DNA of 64,000 bases from Morinoia aosen. Lineage: Eukaryota > Arthropoda > Malacostraca > Amphipoda > Talitridae. The position numbers and the translations under genes were made by a program. How positions within the stretch are numbered: position 1 is the stretch's first letter; the number at the start of each line of letters is the position of its first letter. The DNA lies in contig CM059563.1 of NCBI GenBank assembly GCA_030386875.1, forward strand, positions 47,212,102-47,276,101. Reading direction: 5' to 3'. The notes under the pieces are model-generated. The model was not told the DNA's origin. It made no database searches and saw only the letters and a list, made by a program, of their open reading frames with translations. Of the stretch, positions 9,426 through 21,170 are shown piece by piece.

Positions 9426-11569
9426 TCTCGTTAACTGGATAATGCAGTGAGTTCAGCAGTTGAGGAATGACTGCTACAGGTAGCGTCGTAAAGGCTGTAC
9501 TAGAATCCTATATTTACGCTATAGTTAGTTTTTAAATACTGTACTGTTAAAATCAGTGAGAAACTGTATTTCATTATAACAGCACAAACATACTTGAACA
9601 ATTCTATTTTCAGAACGCGAAAGGAATCACGGAGCTATGCTGACGCGAACGCTTTGAAATGAATCCCTACCAACGCGATCAATAGATAATTAACTTAGAA
9701 TTTATTTCTCTCATTACAGTGATAAAATTTACTTTTCACAGCGCCAGACGCGTTGACTCCATAAGACAAGATCGCAGTTAATGCCGCAGCTTGCAGAAGA
9801 CGCAGGTCGCGTCAGGCGCCAGCTCATCTTTACGCACAAAAGCGCGTTAAGCCCGAGTCGCCCCTGCGGCGCGCGAGCTTTGCGTGAAAAAGGACATCGT
9901 TCTCTAAAAAATTCCTCGGTGTGGAATTTGGGGAGCAAACTTGCGAGGAATTTTGGAGCTTTTGACGCAAATGGCGGACGTGCTTCAAAATGCGCGTAAT
10001 TTGTGGACCGTTAAGGCTTGAAATTTCACTACTGCAGGACGAGGGACAGAGGCGCCCTGGTGCTCGGCACGTGGGCATGTGTTTTGGTGACCGAAGATGG
10101 GTTGCTTTCGAGGACTAGATCAGCGTCTCATGAAGTCTTCGTCGTTCTTTTTTAATCGAGACTGTTAGAAATTACGTATTTCTTAAATGTTCCCGTGAAG
10201 AAAAAGATTGTGTAGCTTAGGAAATTTACGTGTATGTGGTACGGAGCGGTAGCTGGAGTGCATCTGGGCAGACCATTAACTCATCATGGCCGATTCTTCG
10301 TAATTCCTTTTTTATTTTGAGTGATCACTCTTTTGATTTTCCTTAAGTTTAATTTACGTTTTCGATGCATGTTTGAGCTCCTTAAAATCTTACCGAGAGG
10401 CCTAGTACGCTTTAAGCCCTAATTTGGGAATATACTTACTCTCCTGTTTAGGAGTCCTTAAAACTTTAACTTTAAACCTTAAATTTGGCCTATAGCGCCT
10501 AACTAATGTTTCTACTTACCTCTTAATGAGAAGTTATCTTCTTATTACCTTAATATTACCTTAAACCTTAACCCGTCTCCACATGGTCGACCTACCAAGA
10601 GGTTTGAAGAAAATGGGTCAACTGTGCAACTTACTGTACATTCATTAATCATGTTAGAAGTTTCATTGGGGGTTCATTGTAAAGAGAGAGAGTTGCTCTT
10701 TCTGTCAGTGGGGAAAAAAAATACTGCTACCCCAATGAAAATCTACGAAATTCGAGTTTTTATTTCGGTAAAATACAAAAAACAGAAATCAGAAAATCAC
10801 TGGCCATTTTTTATTTATTGCACTTTGAGGTTTTTTTATGATGCAATTTCATAGATTCTGAGTTGCTGAATCTTGTGGTATGTGAATTTTTTTTTCAGGT
10901 CCAATAGTTCCGGAGTTATGTGCACTACATGTAAAACACAGTTTTTATTTTTTAGTTCATTTTGTGTATAGGCTGTTATCAAGCAGTTTCATTGTTTGTA
11001 AAGAGTTTGATATGCATAGAGCTTTTCCTCCCGAATACAATGGTGGTATTATTTTTTGCGTAGGAGTAAATCTGCGGATTTGGACTCCCATTTTTGGAAC
11101 AAAAAACATAAGAAAATAAAAATGATGGCGACCTTCTTAGAGGCAAAGTGTGTGCTGGTATGCCTCAGGTACACTGCTGGCCTTCTAAGAGGTTGTGCAG
11201 CGCCGGTAGCTACACTCCAGACTGAGCAGAAGAATTCATACAGATTTGAGCTTGTTGTCTCTCCTTCCCTGTTCCCCCCACCTAATTTTACCTTACACCA
11301 ATGAATAGCGCTCAACGAGACGCTTAAGACCATGTATGGCAACCCCAGGGTTGCTGATGTGAAACATGTACTAGCTTTGCCGACCTTCTAAGAGTCCAGG
11401 ACGTGGCGACGGGTTAAAAGTACTAGGTCTTCTCTTACTTAACCTGTCTATTTTTCCTCTTATGGCCGTTTATTTATGTGCCTCTTGAAATGTGCTCATT
11501 AAAGTTTCAAGGTTGGTACAGCCGAGTAGCTCTTAATTGAGCAATTGAAATACTTTGAACGACATGAAA
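9426..11569. other. Intergenic, with a CpG-rich patch at 9770-10080
   Basis: The patch at 9770-10080 contains GCGTCAGGCGCC and GCGGCGCGCGAG, unlike the AT-rich flanks. Opposed open frames (9781-9999 + and 9830-10078 -) are mutually exclusive and match no family. It could be a decayed transposon fragment or a promoter CpG patch. Nothing else is recognisable to 11569. Confidence 0.4.
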
Positions 11570-11576
11570 TTTATTC

Positions 11577-11610
11577 CTATAAAAAGGACAGCTGTCGCTG
11601 AGTTCAGTAA
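11577..11610 (+). promoter_or_regulatory. Putative TATA box and initiator of the BEL/Pao-like element
   Basis: CCTATAAAAAGGA near 11577 is followed about 27 nt later by TTCAGTA, which resembles the arthropod initiator TCAGT. The spacing suits a polymerase II start. The position, ahead of the repeated leader region and gag, suggests it drove the retroelement. This is a sequence inference only. Confidence 0.5.
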
Positions 11611-11716
11611 ACTAACATGGTTCTTCTTCTTCTTTTAGAATAACTTGAAGTCGTCTGCCCGAGACTGCTTGCTTTTAAACCCTGCCCTATTGTCTCCGCC
11701 TTCGTTTCTCCGCCGC

Positions 11717-12064
11717 ACCTGTATGATTAACTTGTCGTCGCCTGAGCTGAGCTGTTTAATTAACTCACCGTTGTGGTTCGAGGCCAAGCCAGCCCGATCC
11801 GTAGGTGTTGCGAGTAGAGAAGTGAAATGTTAATGGAAATATCTAATATCTAAATAAATTCTGGTATAACCATATAAAAACCACTTGATAAAGATACGCT
11901 CTAAAATCGGTATATTCTGTTTCAGTTGTGTTGGGCTCCCAATTGCGGGTCCCGCGGATCTTGGTGGGATTTTTAACTTATACCGGCACATCAGGAGGTG
12001 GTCGAAGTTAAATAAAAATTGGTTCCTAGCTGTAAAGCTTTCTTTTCCTTTAAATAAGTCTAAC
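11717..12064 (+). repeat. Upstream copy of the BEL-element direct repeat (LTR/leader)
   Basis: About 348 bp matches 14389-14741 at roughly 95%. Both copies start at CGCACCTGTATGATTAACTT and run through GGTTCGAGGCCAAGCCAGC, TTGGGCTCCCAATTGCGGG, GGATCTTGGTGGGATTTTTA and TCAGGAGG to AAGTCTAACA. The spacing before gag and the flanking layout suggest LTR R/U5 plus leader. The exact LTR limits cannot be fixed, because the promoter-bearing part upstream of 11717 is not repeated on the right. Confidence 0.8.
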
Positions 12065-12202
12065 ACAATTTATTCTTGAAACTTTATTTGTTCTTGTTTA
12101 CTAACCTTTCGCTTTCGTTCTTTCTTCGTTGCTAACCTTTCATTTGACTTTCTAACTAGTTTAGTATTTAAGGGCTTTAAAATTGTCTTAACCTCTGCCG
12201 AA

Positions 12203-13093
12203 ATGGCGGAAAAGAATACAGGTGTTCGAGAGCGGAGCGAGGCGATACCGGACCAAGGCGACCATTTGGTGCGCAGGCGCGGGGCATTAAAGGGTAAGGT
12301 TACCATTGCACTTAAAAAGTTAGCGTCGGAGTCTCTTAATGCAGTTGGTAAAGAGTTCTGCATTGCTCAAATTGAGCAGTATATGAGGGATATTGATGTC
12401 CTGGATTCTCAGATCAACGAAGTAGCAGAACATTCTGTGGAAGCTCTGGAAGAGCAGTTAAATTATGCTATTAAAATTAAACAAACTCTTTCTACTTTCA
12501 AACTTGATCGTAGTGAGCCCTCAGATGCCAAGGTGTTCGAAAAGCGAACGGAAATTTAATTGCCTCCATTACATTGTCCTACATTTTCTGGTGAATGTGC
12601 GGGAAATTTGGACTACCCTAATTTTTATCAGCAGTTCAGTAATGTCATTGACAGTAGGGAATCTTTGTCAGATGCTGCTAAATTGACGTATTTGAAGTCT
12701 TTCCTAAGAGGTTATGCCCTGAAAATCGTAGATCACTTGTCTATTGCTGACGAGAATTATTCAGAGGCCCTTAAAATGTTGGAACGCGAATTCATTGACC
12801 GCAAAGCTTTAGTTAATGATCTAATTCTAAAGTTGTACAATCTTAAGCCTAAATATCATTCTGAGTACTTGGAAACTAAGATTTTCATTAACGAAGTTAG
12901 GGGCATTGTCAGCGATCTGAAGAAATGGGATTGCAATTTAATGGAAGGTAGTGGGAATACGATGCTTTCTGTTCTAATATTCAGTAAACTGCCTTATGCG
13001 GTGAAGCAGGAATTCAGTCGTAGGTACGATAATCACCCTTCGTGCTCAGTTATTTTCGAACATTATATATCCAGAAGTGATCCGTACTCTTAA
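12203..13093 (+). pseudogene. BEL/Pao-type retrotransposon gag (DUF1759-like), disrupted
   Basis: The frame opens at 12203 (MAEKNTGVRERSEAIP) with a basic, helix-rich N-terminus. A single in-frame TAA at 12557-12559 separates residues 1-118 from a second segment in the same frame. That segment begins LPPLHCPTFSGECAGNL, which resembles the 'LP.L..P.F.G....W..F' entry of DUF1759 gag proteins. AKLTYLKSFLRGYAL and MLEREFIDRKALVNDLI follow, both characteristic of this family. Gag forms the particle that packages element RNA. A +1 shift near 13077-13093 then moves the reading frame into the zinc-knuckle/protease segment. BEL elements normally have one continuous gag-pol frame, so the stop and the shift are read as inactivating mutations. 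The structural identity is confident; the start codon is probable. Confidence 0.85.
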
Positions 13094-14432
13094 TCTTAAA
13101 GATGGTGTAAAAGATGCCAACAGAGGTGGTAATTTGTCCATGTTGAAGTCCTCTTTCCTTCCCAAGGCAACTCAGCGCAATGTTGGGGTTTCTGACCCTA
13201 GTGAGAACTTTCGTAAGTTATGTAAGTTTTGTTCTTCTACCGATCATTCTATGGTAAAGTGTTTCAAATATCCTCACTATCAAAGTAGAATAGATCGTTG
13301 TCGCGAATTAAGATTATGTACTAATTGTTCCAGTGGTAAACACTCAGCTAGAGATTGTAAGAACAAATTAGATTATAGCTGTTTCATATGTAAAAGTTTC
13401 AGCCACATTTCGGCTCTTTGTCCTCAGACTAAGCCTTCTCTCGTGAAGAATTGGTGTCTCAATTCTTCTTCTTCCGAGAATACCGATTATTTACTTCCTA
13501 CTATTTCTATCAAGGTTTCTCGAGGGAAGATTTCTACCACTGTTAGGTGTCTCTTGGACACAGGTTCCCAGCGCTCTTACTTGAGTAAAGAGTGTGTAGA
13601 TAAGCTAGGGGTCACTTCTCCCTTTCACGAGAAGGAATTTTTTGTGAGCTCTTTTTTGGATCGGGGGGTTAGGGAATTTGCTGAAACGAGTGTTTACTTG
13701 GACTTAGATGACGGGTTAGGCAGTTTTCAGTTACCTGTGCTGATTGATAGGAATTTCAAGATTGACTTCAAAATTGATAAACTGTCTGTTGCTATTAACC
13801 ATTTGCAGCAATCCGTTGGTCTTGCGGACTGTGCTTTTCGTACTCCTTCTGACTTGGTCGAGTTAGATGGGTTGTTAGGGGTCGATGCTATTAGGCTGTT
13901 TAGAAAGTTAGAACTGGTAGCGTTAGGAGGTGGCTCGGCTTTCGCTGTGTCTAATGGGTTGATTCCGTTCGGTAGTATCGAGAGCTTTCTGCCAAAACGT
14001 AAAATTGTTGCTAGGCTTGCGCGTTGTGAGCCGAGTCCTACGCGTCCTTCTGTGGATACGGTGGAAGTTTCTACCGCCGCAAATCCGTCCGCGGTAAATT
14101 TCGTGTTGAATCCTATGGGATGTGAATTTGATCCGATTAATAGCGTCATTGTTGACAGTAACGTCGAAAGTAATTTAGATAGGCTTTTTAAAGTAGAAGC
14201 CTTAGGTGTAGAGGAAAGTGTATCTGATTATGATTCAAGTAAGATTTCAGAGTTTGAGCGTACCATTGAATTTAGGAACGGAGCTTATTATGTAGAAATA
14301 CCGTGGGTTGAAGATTGGGTTCGAGAAGTTCCGTCGAATTTTCCTATAGCTAGAAGTGTTCTCAATAGAGTCGTACTTAATCTTCATAAGCGCACCTGTA
14401 TGATTAACTTGTCGTCGCCTGAGCTGAGCTGA
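13077..14432 (+). pseudogene. BEL/Pao-type zinc knuckles and aspartic protease (DUF1758-like), pol deleted
   Basis: Cysteine/histidine clusters lie early in the 451-codon frame. CTNCSSGKHSARDC and CFICKSFSHISALC both fit CX2CX4HX4C zinc knuckles, and CKFCSSTDHSMVKC resembles a third. LLDTGSQRSYLS, holding the D-T-G active site of a retroviral-type aspartic protease, lies near residue 160, followed by the DGLLGVD segment typical of this family. A full BEL element would continue into reverse transcriptase, RNase H and integrase. Here the frame ends after ~450 codons by running straight into the downstream direct repeat: the last 13 residues, RTCMINLSSPELS, are encoded by repeat sequence. Pol and the 3' LTR promoter part are therefore missing, so the element cannot move on its own. 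Confidence 0.85.
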
Positions 14433-14741
14433 GCTGTTTAATAAACTCACCGTGGTGGTTCGAGGCCAAGCCAGCCCGATCCGTAGGTGTTGAGAGTAGA
14501 GAAGTGAAATGTTATTGGAAATATCTAATATCTAAATAAATTCTGGTATAACCATATAAACACCACTTGATAACGATACGCTCTAAAATCGGTATATTCT
14601 GTTTCAGTTGTGTTGGGCTCCCAATTGCGGGTCCCGCGGATCTTGGTGGGATTTTTAACTTATTCCGGCACGTCAGGAGGTCGAAGTTAAATAAAAATTG
14701 GTTCCTAGCTGTAAGGCTTTCTTTTCCTTTATAAGTCTAAC
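14389..14741 (+). repeat. Downstream copy of the BEL-element direct repeat
   Basis: Matches 11717-12064. Differences are small: an extra GAGCT duplication near 14428, a 3-bp deletion in CAGGAGGTGGTCG, and scattered substitutions. The junction with coding sequence at 14389 and the loss of pol indicate an internal deletion or unequal exchange. Confidence 0.85.
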
Positions 14742-15458
14742 AAGACTAGGTGCTCGAAAAAACATAGCTGAAAATCACTACTGTGATATACGCTTCGTGT
14801 GACTTGTAAAGAGTTTAAAAATTGTTTTCTTTTTTACTGCTCTTTTAACAAGGTTCGCAGGAACACAGAATTCAGGAGCGAATCTGATTCCGAAGCTTCC
14901 TGCAGCTGTGCTCGAGATGAAATAAATAGAGTTAAAAGAAATTAAATACGAGTCACTTTCATCTGTGTTGTGGGCGTGGTGCGCATGTGCAGGAATACTG
15001 ACACCGCTAGAAATGCGGTGTGTAGATATTCGTGCTATTTCTCGTGTAGGAAAACAAGTTCTTTCAGATCTTGAGCAACTTGATTCGAAGGCGGGGTATG
15101 TAGCTTCCAATTGATTTAATTCTAGTGTGTCCAAATCATAAAATTTCTAACAACTCTTGAAACTGGGTGCTTGAAATATACCCTACATGCATAACAAAAT
15201 TTCACTTAACCTAAAAATACTCTAGTTGCAGGTAGCATCCAATTTATCTAATTATCTTCAACTCTTGGTGATTTCTAATCTAATTATTGTAATTTCTGGA
15301 GGAAACAAGGAGGTATCTTGTATACGTATTGATCTGTAAAGTTTTAAACAGTGAGGCTCCATTCGAGGCCTTGAGAAAGAGCCAAGTGTCGGCTGAAGCA
15401 GACGGTCGGGCGCCGACCCTCCCTAGGCCGACGGTGCTTGCTTGTACGAGCAAATCTT
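14742..15458. other. No recognisable feature
   Basis: A 118-codon minus-strand frame (14778-15134) has no identifiable domain and is left unannotated. Confidence 0.45.
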
Positions 15459-15563
15459 GACGGTCCAGACAGACGGAGAATTTTTGGTTCAGATGGAACA
15501 CTTTTCGATCCAGACGGAACTCTCGTCGGTTCAGACGGAACTCTTGTCTGTCCGGGCGGAACC
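15459..15563. repeat. Short degenerate tandem repeat, about 21-22 bp
   Basis: (T/C)CAGACGGAACTCTCGTCGG-like units recur about four to five times immediately before the 11-bp array. Confidence 0.6.
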
Positions 15564-18500
15564 GTGGCGATGCGGGGGCGATGCTGTGGTGATGGGGCGA
15601 CGATGGGGTGACGATGGGCGGCGATGCTGTGGCGATGGGGCGGCGATACAGTGGCGATGCGATGGCGGTGCGGCGGCGATGAGGCGGCGATGCTGTGGCG
15701 ATGCTGTGGCGATGCTGTGGCGATGCTGTGGCGATGCTGTGGCGATGCTGTGGCGATGCTGTGGCGATGCTGTGGCGATGCTGTGGCGATGCTGTGGCGA
15801 TGCTGTGGCGATGCTGTGGCGATGCTGTGGCGATGCTGTGGCGATGCTGTGGCGATGCTGTGGCGATGCTGTGGCGATGCTGTGGCGATGCTGTGGCGAT
15901 GCTGTGGCGATGCTGTGGCGATGCTGTGGCGATGCTGTGGCGATGCTGTGGCGATGCTGTGGCGATGCTGTGGCGATGCTGTGGCGATGCTGTGGCGATG
16001 CTGTGGCGATGCTGTGGCGATGCTGTGGCGATGCTGTGGCGATGCTGTGGCGATGCTGTGGCGATGCTGTGGCGATGCTGTGGCGATGCTGTGGCGATGC
16101 TGTGGCGATGCTGTGGCGATGCTGTGGCGATGCTGTGGCGATGCTGTGGCGATGCTGTGGCGATGCTGTGGCGATGCTGTGGCGATGCTGTGGCGATGCT
16201 GTGGCGATGCTGTGGCGATGCTGTGGCGATGCTGTGGCGATGCTGTGGCAATGCTGTGGCGATGCTGTGGCAATGCTGTGGCAATGCTGTGGCGATGCTG
16301 TGGCGATGCTGTGGCGATGCTGTGGCGATGCTGTGGCGATGCTGTGGCGATGCTGTGGCGATGCTGTGGCGATGCTGTGGCGATGCTGTGGCGATGCTGT
16401 GGCGATGCTGTGGCGATGCTGTGGCGATGCTGTGGCGATGCTGTGGCGATGCTGTGGCGATGCTGTGGCGATGCTGTGGCGATGCTGTGGCGATGCTGTG
16501 GCGATGCTGTGGCGATGCTGTGGCGATGCTGTGGCGATGCTGTGGCGATGCTGTGGCGATGCTGTGGCGATGCTGTGGCGATGCTGTGGCGATGCTGTGG
16601 CGATGCTGTGGCGATGCTGTGGCGATGCTGTGGCGATGCTGTGGCGATGCTGTGGCGATGCTGTGGCGATGCTGTGGCGATGCTGTGGCGATGCTGTGGC
16701 GATGCTGTGGCGATGCTGTGGCGATGCTGTGGCGATGCTGTGGCGATGCTGTGGCGATGCTGTGGCGATGCTGTGGCGATGCTGTGGCGATGCTGTGGCG
16801 ATGCTGTGGCGATGCTGTGGCGATGCTGTGGCGATGCTGTGGCGATGCTGTGGCGATGCTGTGGCGATGCTGTGGCGATGCTGTGGCGATGCTGTGGCGA
16901 TGCTGTGGCGATGCTGTGGCGATGCTGTGGCGATGCTGTGGCGATGCTGTGGCGATGCTGTGGCGATGCTGTGGCGATGCTGTGGCGATGCTGTGGCGAT
17001 GCTGTGGCGATGCTGTGGCGATGCTGTGGCGATGCTGTGGCGATGCTGTGGCGATGCTGTGGCGATGCTGTGGCGATGCTGTGGCGATGCTGTGGCGATG
17101 CTGTGGCGATGCTGTGGCGATGCTGTGGCGATGCAGTGACGATGCGGTGACGATGGGGCGACGATGGGGCGACGATGGGGCGACGATGGGGCGACGATGG
17201 GGCGACGATGGGGCGACGATGGGGCGACGATGGGGCGACGATGGGGCGACGATGGGGCGACGATGGGGCGACGATGGGGCGACGATGGGGCGACGATGGG
17301 GCGACGATGGGGCGACGATGGGGCGACGATGGGGCGACGATGGGGCGACGATGGGGCGACGATGGGGCGACGATGGGGCGACGATGGGGCGACGATGGGG
17401 CGACGATGGGGCGACGATGGGGCGACGATGGGGCGACGATGGGGCGACGATGGGGCGACGATGGGGCGACGATGGGGCGACGATGGGGCGACGATGGGGC
17501 GACGATGGGGCGACGATGGGGCGACGATGGGGCGACGATGGGGCGACGATGGGGCGACGATGGGGCGACGATGGGGCGACGATGGGGCGACGATGGGGTG
17601 GCGATGGGGGGGCGATGGGGTGGCGATGGGGTGGCGATGCGGTGGCGATGCGGTGGCGATGCGGTGGCGATGCGGTGGCGATGCGGTGGCGATGCGGTGG
17701 CGATGCGGTGGCGATGCGGTGGCGATGCGGTGGCGATGCGGTGGCGATGCGGTGGCGATGCGGTGGCGATGCGGTGGCGATGCGGTGGCGATGCGGTGGC
17801 GATGCGGTGGCGATGCGGTGGCGATGCGGTGGCGATGCGGGGGCGATGCGGTGGCGATGCGGTGGCGATGCGGTGGCGATGCGGTGGCGATGCGGTGGCG
17901 ATGCGGTGGCGATGCGGTGGCGATGCGGTGGCGATGCGGTGGCGATGGGGCGACGATGCGGTGGCGATGGGGCGACGATGGGGCGACGATGGGGCGACGA
18001 TGGGGCTACGATGGGGCTACGATGGGGCTACGATGGGGCTACGATGCGGTGGCGATTGGGTGACGATTGGGTGACGATTGGGTGACGATTGGGTGACGAT
18101 TGGGTGACGATTGGGTGACGATTGGGTGACGATTGGGTGACGATTGGGTGACGATTGGGTGACGATTGGGTGACGATTGGGTGACGATTGGGTGACGATT
18201 GGGTGACGATTGGGTGACGATTGGGTGACGATTGGGTGACGATTGGGTGACGATTGGGTGACGATTGGGTGACGATGGGGTGACGATGGGGTGACGATGG
18301 GGTGACGATGGGGTGACGATGGGGTGACGATGGGGCAGCGATGGGGCAGCGATGGGGCAGCGATGGGGCAGCGATGGGGCAGCGATGGGGCAGCGATGGG
18401 GCAGCGATGGGGCAGCGATGGGGCAGCGATGGGGCAGCGATGGGGCAGCGATGGGGCAGCGATGGGGCAGCGATGGGGCAGCGATGGGGCAGCGATGGGG

Positions 18501-19705
18501 CAGCGATGGGGCAGCGATGGGGCAGCGATGGGGCAGCGATGGGGCAGCGATGGGGCAGCGATGGGGCAGCCATTGGGCAGCCATGGGGCAGCGATGGGGC
18601 AGCGATGGGGCAGCGATGGGGCAGCGATGGGGCAGCGATGGGGCAGCGATGGGGCAGCGATGGGGCAGCGATGGGACAGCGATGGGGCAGCGAATGGGCA
18701 GCGATTGGGCAGCGATTGGGCAGCGATTGGGCAGCGATGGGGCAGCGATGGGGCAGCGATGGGGCAGCGATGGGGCAGCGATGGTGCAGCGATGGGGCAG
18801 CGATGGGGCAGCGATGGGGCAGCGATGGGGCAGCGATGGGGCAGCGATGGGGCAGCGATGGGGCAGCGATGGGGCAGCGATGGGGCAGCGATGGGGCAGC
18901 GATGGGGCAGCGATGGGGCAGCGATGGGGCAGCGATGGGGCAGCGATGGGGCAGCGATGGGGCAGCGATGGGGCAGCGATGGGGCAGCGATGGGGCAGCG
19001 ATGGGGCAGCGATGGGGCAGCGATGGGGCAGCGATGGGGCAGCGATGGGGCAGCGATGGGGCAGCGATGGGGCAGCGATGGGGCAGCGATGGGGCAGCGA
19101 TGGGGCAGCGATGGGGCAGCGATGGGGCAGCGATGGGGCAGCGATGGGGCAGCGATGGGGCAGCGATGGGGCAGCGATGGGGCAGCGATGGGGCAGCGAT
19201 GGGGCAGCGATGGGGCAGCGATGGGGCAGCGATGGGGCAGCGATGGGGCAGCGATGGGGCAGCGATGGGGCAGCGATGGGGCAGCGATGGGGCAGCGATG
19301 GGGCAGCGATGGGGCAGCGATGGGGCAGCGATGGGGCAGCGATGGGGCAGCGATGGGGCAGCGATGGGGCAGCGATGGGGCAGCGATGGGGCAGCGATGG
19401 GGCAGCGATGGGGCAGCGATGGGGCAGCGATGGGGCAGCGATGGGGCAGCGATGGGGCAGCGATGGGGCAGCGATGGGGCAGCGATGGGGCAGCGATGGG
19501 GCAGCGATGGGGCAGCGATGGGGCAGCGATGGGGCAGCGATGGGGCAGCGATGGGGCAGCGATGGGGCAGCGATGGGGCAGCGATGGGGCAGCGATGGGG
19601 CAGCGATGGGGCAGCGATGGGGCAGCGATGGGGCAGCGATGGGGCAGCGATGGGGCAGCGATGGGGCAGCGATGGGGCAGCGATGGGGCAGCGATTGGGC
19701 AGTGA
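15564..19705. repeat. Mega-array of 11-bp units, about 375 copies in homogenised blocks
   Basis: The period is 11 bp throughout, with a changing consensus. Heterogeneous copies occupy 15564-15680. GCGATGCTGTG fills about 15680-17130 (about 130 copies). GCGACGATGGG fills 17140-17590 and GCGATGCGGTG fills 17600-17945. A mixed zone with GCTACGATGGG runs to 18050. GTGACGATTGG fills 18050-18265, then GTGACGATGGG to 18325. GCAGCGATGGG fills 18325-19700 (about 125 copies). All units are variants of G-Y-R-R-Y-GAT-K-G-G. Since 11 is coprime to 3 and the unit yields no stops, all + frames stay open for hundreds of codons (MLWRCCGDAVA, MGQRWGSDGAA). These are not genes. Confidence 0.97.
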
Positions 19706-20039
19706 TGGGGTGGTGATGCGGCGGCGATGGAATATTGAAAATATTCAACGCGATTCAATGAAAACAATCATCGTCAAAGGGCATGTACCCGCGTTGGTAT
19801 TAATTACCTTGTTAATTACCACTAGCAGGACCCGGGGAAATTCCACGGACAACGTCATCAATAAGCTAGGTGGGCCCGTGAAAAGCTTCGGTCAACATTA
19901 CTTTAACAAATTTTAACATAACATATTCTAACCTAACTCATCCTAACATTTCACATACTAACCTATCCTATCTTAACCGAAGCTATCATGATAATGTGTC
20001 AAACATAACAAACCGTGAATCCATGAAAAATTTCATCAA

Positions 20040-21010
20040 CATTACCTAACCTATGGTAATCTAACATATGGTAATCTAACATATCCTAACCTAACATATC
20101 CTAACCTAACATATCCTAACCTAACATATCCTAACATAACATATCCTAACATAACATATCCTAACCTAACATATCCTAACCTAACATATCCTAACCTAAC
20201 ATATCCTAACCTGACATATCCTAACCTGACATATCCTAACCTGACAAATCCTAACCTGACAAATCCTAACCTGACATATCCTAACCTATCCAATCCTAAC
20301 CTATCCAATCCTAACCTATCCAATCCTAACCTATCCATTCCTAACCTATCCAATCCTAACCTATCCAATCCTAACCTATCCAATCCTAACCTATCCAATC
20401 CTAACCTATCCAATCCTAACCTATCCAATCCTAACCTATCCAATCCTAACCTATCCAATCCTAACCTATCCAATCCTAACCTATCCAATCCTAACCTATC
20501 CAATCCTAACCTATCCAATCCTAACCTATCCAATCCTAACCTATCCAATCCTAACCTATCCAATCCTAACCTATCCAATCCTAACCTATCCAATCCTAAC
20601 CTATCCAATCCTAACCTATCCAATCCTAACCTATCCAATCCTAACCTATCCAATCCTAACCTATCCAATCCTAACCTATCCAATCCTAACCTATCCAATC
20701 CTAACCTATCCAATCCTAACCTATCCAATCCTAACCTATCCAATCCTAACCTATCCAATCCTAACCTATCCAATCCTAACCTATCCAATCCTAACCTATC
20801 CAATCCTAACCTATCCAATCCTAACCTATCCAATCCTAACCTATCCAATCCTAACCTATCCAATCCTAACCTATCCAATCCTAACCTATCCAATCCTAAC
20901 CTATCCAATCCTAACCTATCCAATCCTAACCTATCCAATCCTAACCTATCCAATCCTAACCTATCCAATCCTAACCTAACGTATCGTATACTAACCTATC
21001 TTATCCTAAC
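20040..21010. repeat. 15-bp tandem array inside the transposon module, about 62 copies
   Basis: Two phases share one register: ATATCCTAACCTAAC-like units at about 20050-20282, then AATCCTAACCTATCC units to about 20978. The matching short, unexpanded sequence in the 62.3 kb copy is a few CCTAAC/CCTATC motifs, so the array grew inside this copy. The minus frame (GLDRL/GYVRL) is a repeat artefact. Confidence 0.93.
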
Positions 21011-21059
21011 CTATCCCACCTATCAGAAGATGAAAAAAATGGAAACAATATTAAAAATT

Positions 21060-21170
21060 TTAAAAATTAAAAACTATTTTCACCCACCCCCTCCCCTTTC
21101 CTTCTCTCTTTCCCTTCCTTTTCAACCTCCCTCTCTTTCCCTTTCTCTCTGCCTCTCTCTCTCCCTCTAA
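21060..21170 (+). promoter_or_regulatory. C/T-rich tract upstream of the transposon leader exon
   Basis: A tract of CCC/CTC/TCT runs directly precedes the conserved CTAATGTAACGCGA leader. The equivalent tract (as G/A on +) lies at 62155-62252. Conservation of composition and position suggests the core promoter of the element. No TATA box is seen. Confidence 0.4.

Noticed and set aside
11780..11800. tRNA or SINE B box (GGTTCGAGGCC) in the BEL direct repeat
   Set aside because: No A box at the right distance and no cloverleaf could be drawn; it belongs to the retroelement repeat.
14778..15134. 118-codon minus-strand frame
   Set aside because: No domain, no repeat relationship and no splice or start context; length is compatible with chance.
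15442..19916. Long open reading frames (up to about 800 codons) in all frames of the 11-bp array
   Set aside because: The unit has no stop codon in any phase, so open frames are automatic. The peptides are pure 11-residue repeats and there are no start or splice signals.
20040..21010. Interstitial telomere (insect CCTAA/TTAGG type)
   Set aside because: The unit is a 15-mer (AATCCTAACCTATCC), not consecutive CCTAA, and it lies inside a transposon module whose other copy shows its non-telomeric origin.
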